In this document: positions 31,655 through 33,305 of the stretch, in pieces | Layout of the letters: every line of letters starts with the position of its first letter | Numbering within the stretch: position 1 is the stretch's first letter | Origin: an uncultured Alphaproteobacteria bacterium | GTDB taxonomy: Bacteria > Pseudomonadota > Alphaproteobacteria > Rickettsiales > CAIJLX01 | Direction of reading: 5' to 3' | Assembly (NCBI GenBank): GCA_903821695.1 | Contig: CAIJLX010000061.1 | Coordinates: 1 to 33,305 of the forward strand | Length of the DNA stretch: 33,305 nucleotides | The notes under the pieces: model-generated | Database searches by the model: none | Seen by the model: the letters and a program-made list of their open reading frames with translations, nothing else | What the model was told of the DNA's origin: nothing | Translations under genes and position numbers: made by a program

Positions 31655-32158
31655 TTACGCTGCAATGCTTTGTGCATTGGTGCGTTTGAAAATGTCTTTT
31701 GCTTGCGCTTCTTGAACATCGGTTTCGGTTTGAACTGCAACTAATACAGCACCATTTTGCACGTGGCCTTCCAGCTGTTTTACTTCATATTCTGGAATGC
31801 CGAGGCCGATCAGGGCGCCGGTTAAACCACCCGCTGCGGCACCTGCGCCTGCACCGGCGATAGCGGCGATTGCAGTGCCTCATACCAGCAGGTTCAAGCC
31901 TGGAATCGCGATGCTGCCGGTTGCGAGCAAACCAGCGGCGATTGCGCCGATGATACCGCCGGAAGCAGCACCAATTGTGCCACCTTCAGCAGCTTTTGAA
32001 TCTTTTTGAATGCCGAAATTATGGCCATTTGGACCAGCGGTTTCTTCAGCAGCAACCAAATTCACTTGGTTATGGCTAAAACCAGCATTTTCCAATTTAT
32101 AGAGTGCTTCCTGAGCGGCGAGTGCGGTATTAAAAATACCCGTTACAACTTTTGTCAT
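31655..32158 (-). pseudogene. Glycine-zipper general stress protein (DUF1269/YflT-like), in-frame TGA
   Basis: From ATG 32158 (MTKVVTGIF; AGGAG seven bases upstream) the frame runs 168 codons to the TAA at 31655-31657 but is interrupted by TGA at codon 93 (31882-31880). The first part, FNTALAAQEALYKLENAGFSHNQV, is the ferredoxin-like N-half of YflT/general-stress-like proteins, then a Gly/Ala membrane hairpin. After the TGA the frame continues GTAIAAIAGAGAGAAAGGLTGALIGLGIP, EYEVKQLEGHVQNGAVLVAV: clear continuity of the same protein. It is thus a recent nonsense mutation, a sequencing error or, less likely, readthrough. UGA reassignment is excluded by the RF2 gene. Confidence 0.75.
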
Positions 32159-32307
32159 TATCATTCTCCTGTAGATGAATACGCCTCATGACGCATTGGC
32201 TAGCTTGGCGGGAGCGGCCTAAGGATGATATATGCGATTGCCCCTAATTTATAAAAAGCCCGTATCCGCCCTTGTATCTCGGTTTTTTTTCTAATAAACC
32301 TATCGCC

Positions 32308-32976
32308 ATGAAATCAGCAGTAATTGTATTCCCTGGCTCTAATTGTGATCGCGATGTGGCGGTCGCTTTGGAAAAAACCTCTGGCAAAAAGCCGGATATG
32401 GTGTGGCATGGCGAAAATTCGTTGCCGCCGGGGTTGGATTTGATTGTGCTGCCTGGTGGGTTTTCCTATGGCGATTATCTGCGCTGCGGGGCAATTGCGA
32501 ATTTCGCCAATATTATGCCCTCGATCAAAGCCTTCGTCGATAAAGGCGGGCTGGTGTTAGGCATCTGTAATGGGTTCCAAATTTTGGTCGAATCGCATTT
32601 GTTGCCTGGTGCATTGATGCGCAATAAAGGCCTCAAATTCGTCTGTAAAGATGTCGAAATCCGTACCGAAAATAACCAAACCGCCTTCACTAAAAAATGC
32701 GATAAAGGCCAGGTTCTGCGGGTGCCGATCGCCCACCATGATGGCAATTATTATATTGATGCCGAGATGCATAAATCGATGAACGATAACGGCCAAATCA
32801 CCTTCCGCTATGTCGGCGAAAGCCCCAACGGCGCCCTCGACAACATCGCCGGCATCACCAACAAAAAAGGCAACGTCCTAGGCATGATGCCCCACCCCGA
32901 ACGTCTCTTTGAGCCAGCATTAGGTGGCAGCGACGGGAAGTTCATATTTGATAGTTTGTTGAGCCAATTCAGATAG
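32308..32976 (+). CDS. purQ: Phosphoribosylformylglycinamidine synthase subunit PurQ
   Basis: The glutaminase subunit of FGAM synthase, step 4 of purine synthesis; 222 residues. The ATG at 32308 (MKSAVIVFPGSNCDRD) fits the family; an in-frame codon 36 bases upstream would add an unconserved stretch. The triad residues are visible: Cys in LGICNGFQIL, and His/Glu in MMPHPERLFE. GGFSYGDYLRCGAIA is diagnostic. PurQ needs PurL and PurS, which usually sit beside it, but neither is in this window. The 149-bp gap upstream (32159-32307) has no other gene and should hold its promoter. Confidence 0.96.
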   Translation: MKSAVIVFPGSNCDRDVAVALEKTSGKKPDMVWHGENSLPPGLDLIVLPGGFSYGDYLRCGAIANFANIMPSIKAFVDKGGLVLGICNGFQILVESHLLPGALMRNKGLKFVCKDVEIRTENNQTAFTKKCDKGQVLRVPIAHHDGNYYIDAEMHKSMNDNGQITFRYVGESPNGALDNIAGITNKKGNVLGMMPHPERLFEPALGGSDGKFIFDSLLSQFR

Positions 32977-32990
32977 TTAGCTGTCTGTGG

Positions 32991-33024
32991 CTGTCATCAT
33001 ACTGTCATAAATTCTTAGTATACT
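32991..33024 (+). promoter_or_regulatory. Near-perfect Pho box and -10, separated from its gene by IS
   Basis: CTGTCATCATACTGTCAT (32991-33008) is two perfect CTGTCAT repeats with a 4-bp spacer, the ideal PhoB box. Ten bases later is TATACT (33019-33024), an excellent -10. It points right. About 48 bp downstream (33073) the IS begins, with no start codon followed by an open frame before it, so the normal target gene is displaced or lost. Confidence 0.75.
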
Positions 33025-33072
33025 AGCTCTCGAATCTCTGCGCTTAGCTGAAATCTTTTCGGTGAGCCAGTG

Positions 33073-33305
33073 TAGGCACTGTTAACAAACCTCAAGTTTG
33101 ATAAAGGCAAGGGCAAGGAATGCCATGAAAGTGGAATCGAGTTTGTCGACCCTCAGTGCAAGCCGTCTATTTTCCTTGATTTTCTGGAACATATTTTCAC
33201 TGCGTCTTCGCCAGGCATACACTGTTTTGTCATAATATCGCTTATTTTTGCGATTGTCTCGTGGCGGAATCTCCGCATGAATATGGTGCGCTTTAAGCCA
33301 TGCAA
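33073..33305 (-). mobile_element. IS5-like insertion sequence, transposase-3' end (partial)
   Basis: The left end of an IS that continues past the window. It starts with TA (33073-33074) and the inverted repeat GGCACTGTTAACAAACCT (33075-33092). Its orientation is the same as that of the element at 1-137. The window therefore holds opposite ends of the same type of element: the transposase start at the left edge and its end at the right edge. Confidence 0.85.
33082..33305 (-). CDS. IS5-family transposase, C-terminal fragment
   Basis: Reading leftwards from the edge, 74 codons end at TAA 33084-33082, inside the terminal inverted repeat. The peptide has AEIPPRDNRKNKRYYDKTVY, then AWRRRSENMFQKIKENRRLALRVDK and DSTFMAFLALAFIKLE. 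This matches the C-terminus of IS5-family DDE transposases (IPPxxNRK, a Tyr-Asp pair, then R-x-x-x-E-N, the DDE glutamate region, then a F-A-x-x-x-L tail). The fragment is partial only because the window ends. Confidence 0.8.
   Translation of the reverse strand, partial: AWLKAHHIHAEIPPRDNRKNKRYYDKTVYAWRRRSENMFQKIKENRRLALRVDKLDSTFMAFLALAFIKLEVC

Noticed and set aside
31880-31882. UGA reassigned to tryptophan (alternative genetic code)
   Set aside because: RF2 with its UGA-dependent frameshift is present, UGG is used for Trp, and no large gene has an in-frame UGA.
1-33305. A closed 33-kb circular plasmid joined through one IS copy
   Set aside because: The edges would fit geometrically, but dnaE, rpoD, dnaG, mrcA and prfB are single-copy chromosomal genes and no replication or partition gene is present; two IS copies with contig breakage are more likely.

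Overview
The window looks like chromosomal DNA from an alphaproteobacterium of moderate GC. Support comes from the amiC-mrcA-prfB neighbourhood, a dnaG-rpoD pair, a class I PHA synthase, a CtrA-type TTAA-N7-TTAAC site and PhoB-type boxes. Genes are dense and many stop/start codons overlap. I see no tRNA, rRNA, CRISPR array or prophage. UGA is a normal stop here: prfB (RF2) is present with its UGA-dependent autoregulatory frameshift, and the large genes contain no in-frame UGA. A genus cannot be assigned from sequence alone.

Both edges lie inside an IS5-like element: identical 18-bp terminal inverted repeats, same orientation, transposase on the minus strand. These are probably repeat-induced contig ends. 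On the left the element truncates a metallophosphoesterase-like gene, leaving its C-terminus. On the right it sits about 50 bp downstream of a near-ideal PhoB-type promoter that has lost its gene.

Layout. 540-2464 (minus): an EF-hand-loop membrane protein, uppP and a CDF-like transporter in one overlapping set. 2463-4068 (plus): a secreted DUF192-like protein whose start codon overlaps the divergent gene's start, then two unrecognised small genes behind a CtrA-like site. 4120-8434: dnaG-rpoD; RpoD carries a long histone-H1-like Lys/Ala/Pro N-terminal extension. 8518-9795: a flavodoxin-fold quinone reductase and, convergent, a fructose-6-phosphate aldolase/transaldolase. 9876-14232: amiC, mrcA (PBP1A) and a small membrane protein. 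14204-25867 (minus): a compact run ppx, dnaE, a Pro-rich ankyrin exported protein, ilvD, a GDT1/UPF0016 transporter and prfB with its programmed +1 frameshift.

25868-26180 is a regulatory intergenic region with a palindromic repeat, a second Pho-box promoter and a structured leader. It leads into an acyl-carrier-protein-like gene with an unusual basic N-terminus. 26642-29721 (minus) holds two small lipoproteins, an AlaC-like aminotransferase and a Pro-rich lipoprotein with FPPPPPP repeats. phaC, a stress protein gene broken by an in-frame TGA, and purQ follow.

Themes: peptidoglycan synthesis and remodelling (uppP, mrcA, amiC), replication and transcription core (dnaG, rpoD, dnaE), translation termination (prfB), and a possible phosphate-responsive set (two Pho boxes, ppx, the ACP-like gene, a phosphoesterase remnant). 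The least conventional items are the H1-like RpoD tail, the Pho-boxed basic ACP, and the two repetitive proline-rich exported proteins.
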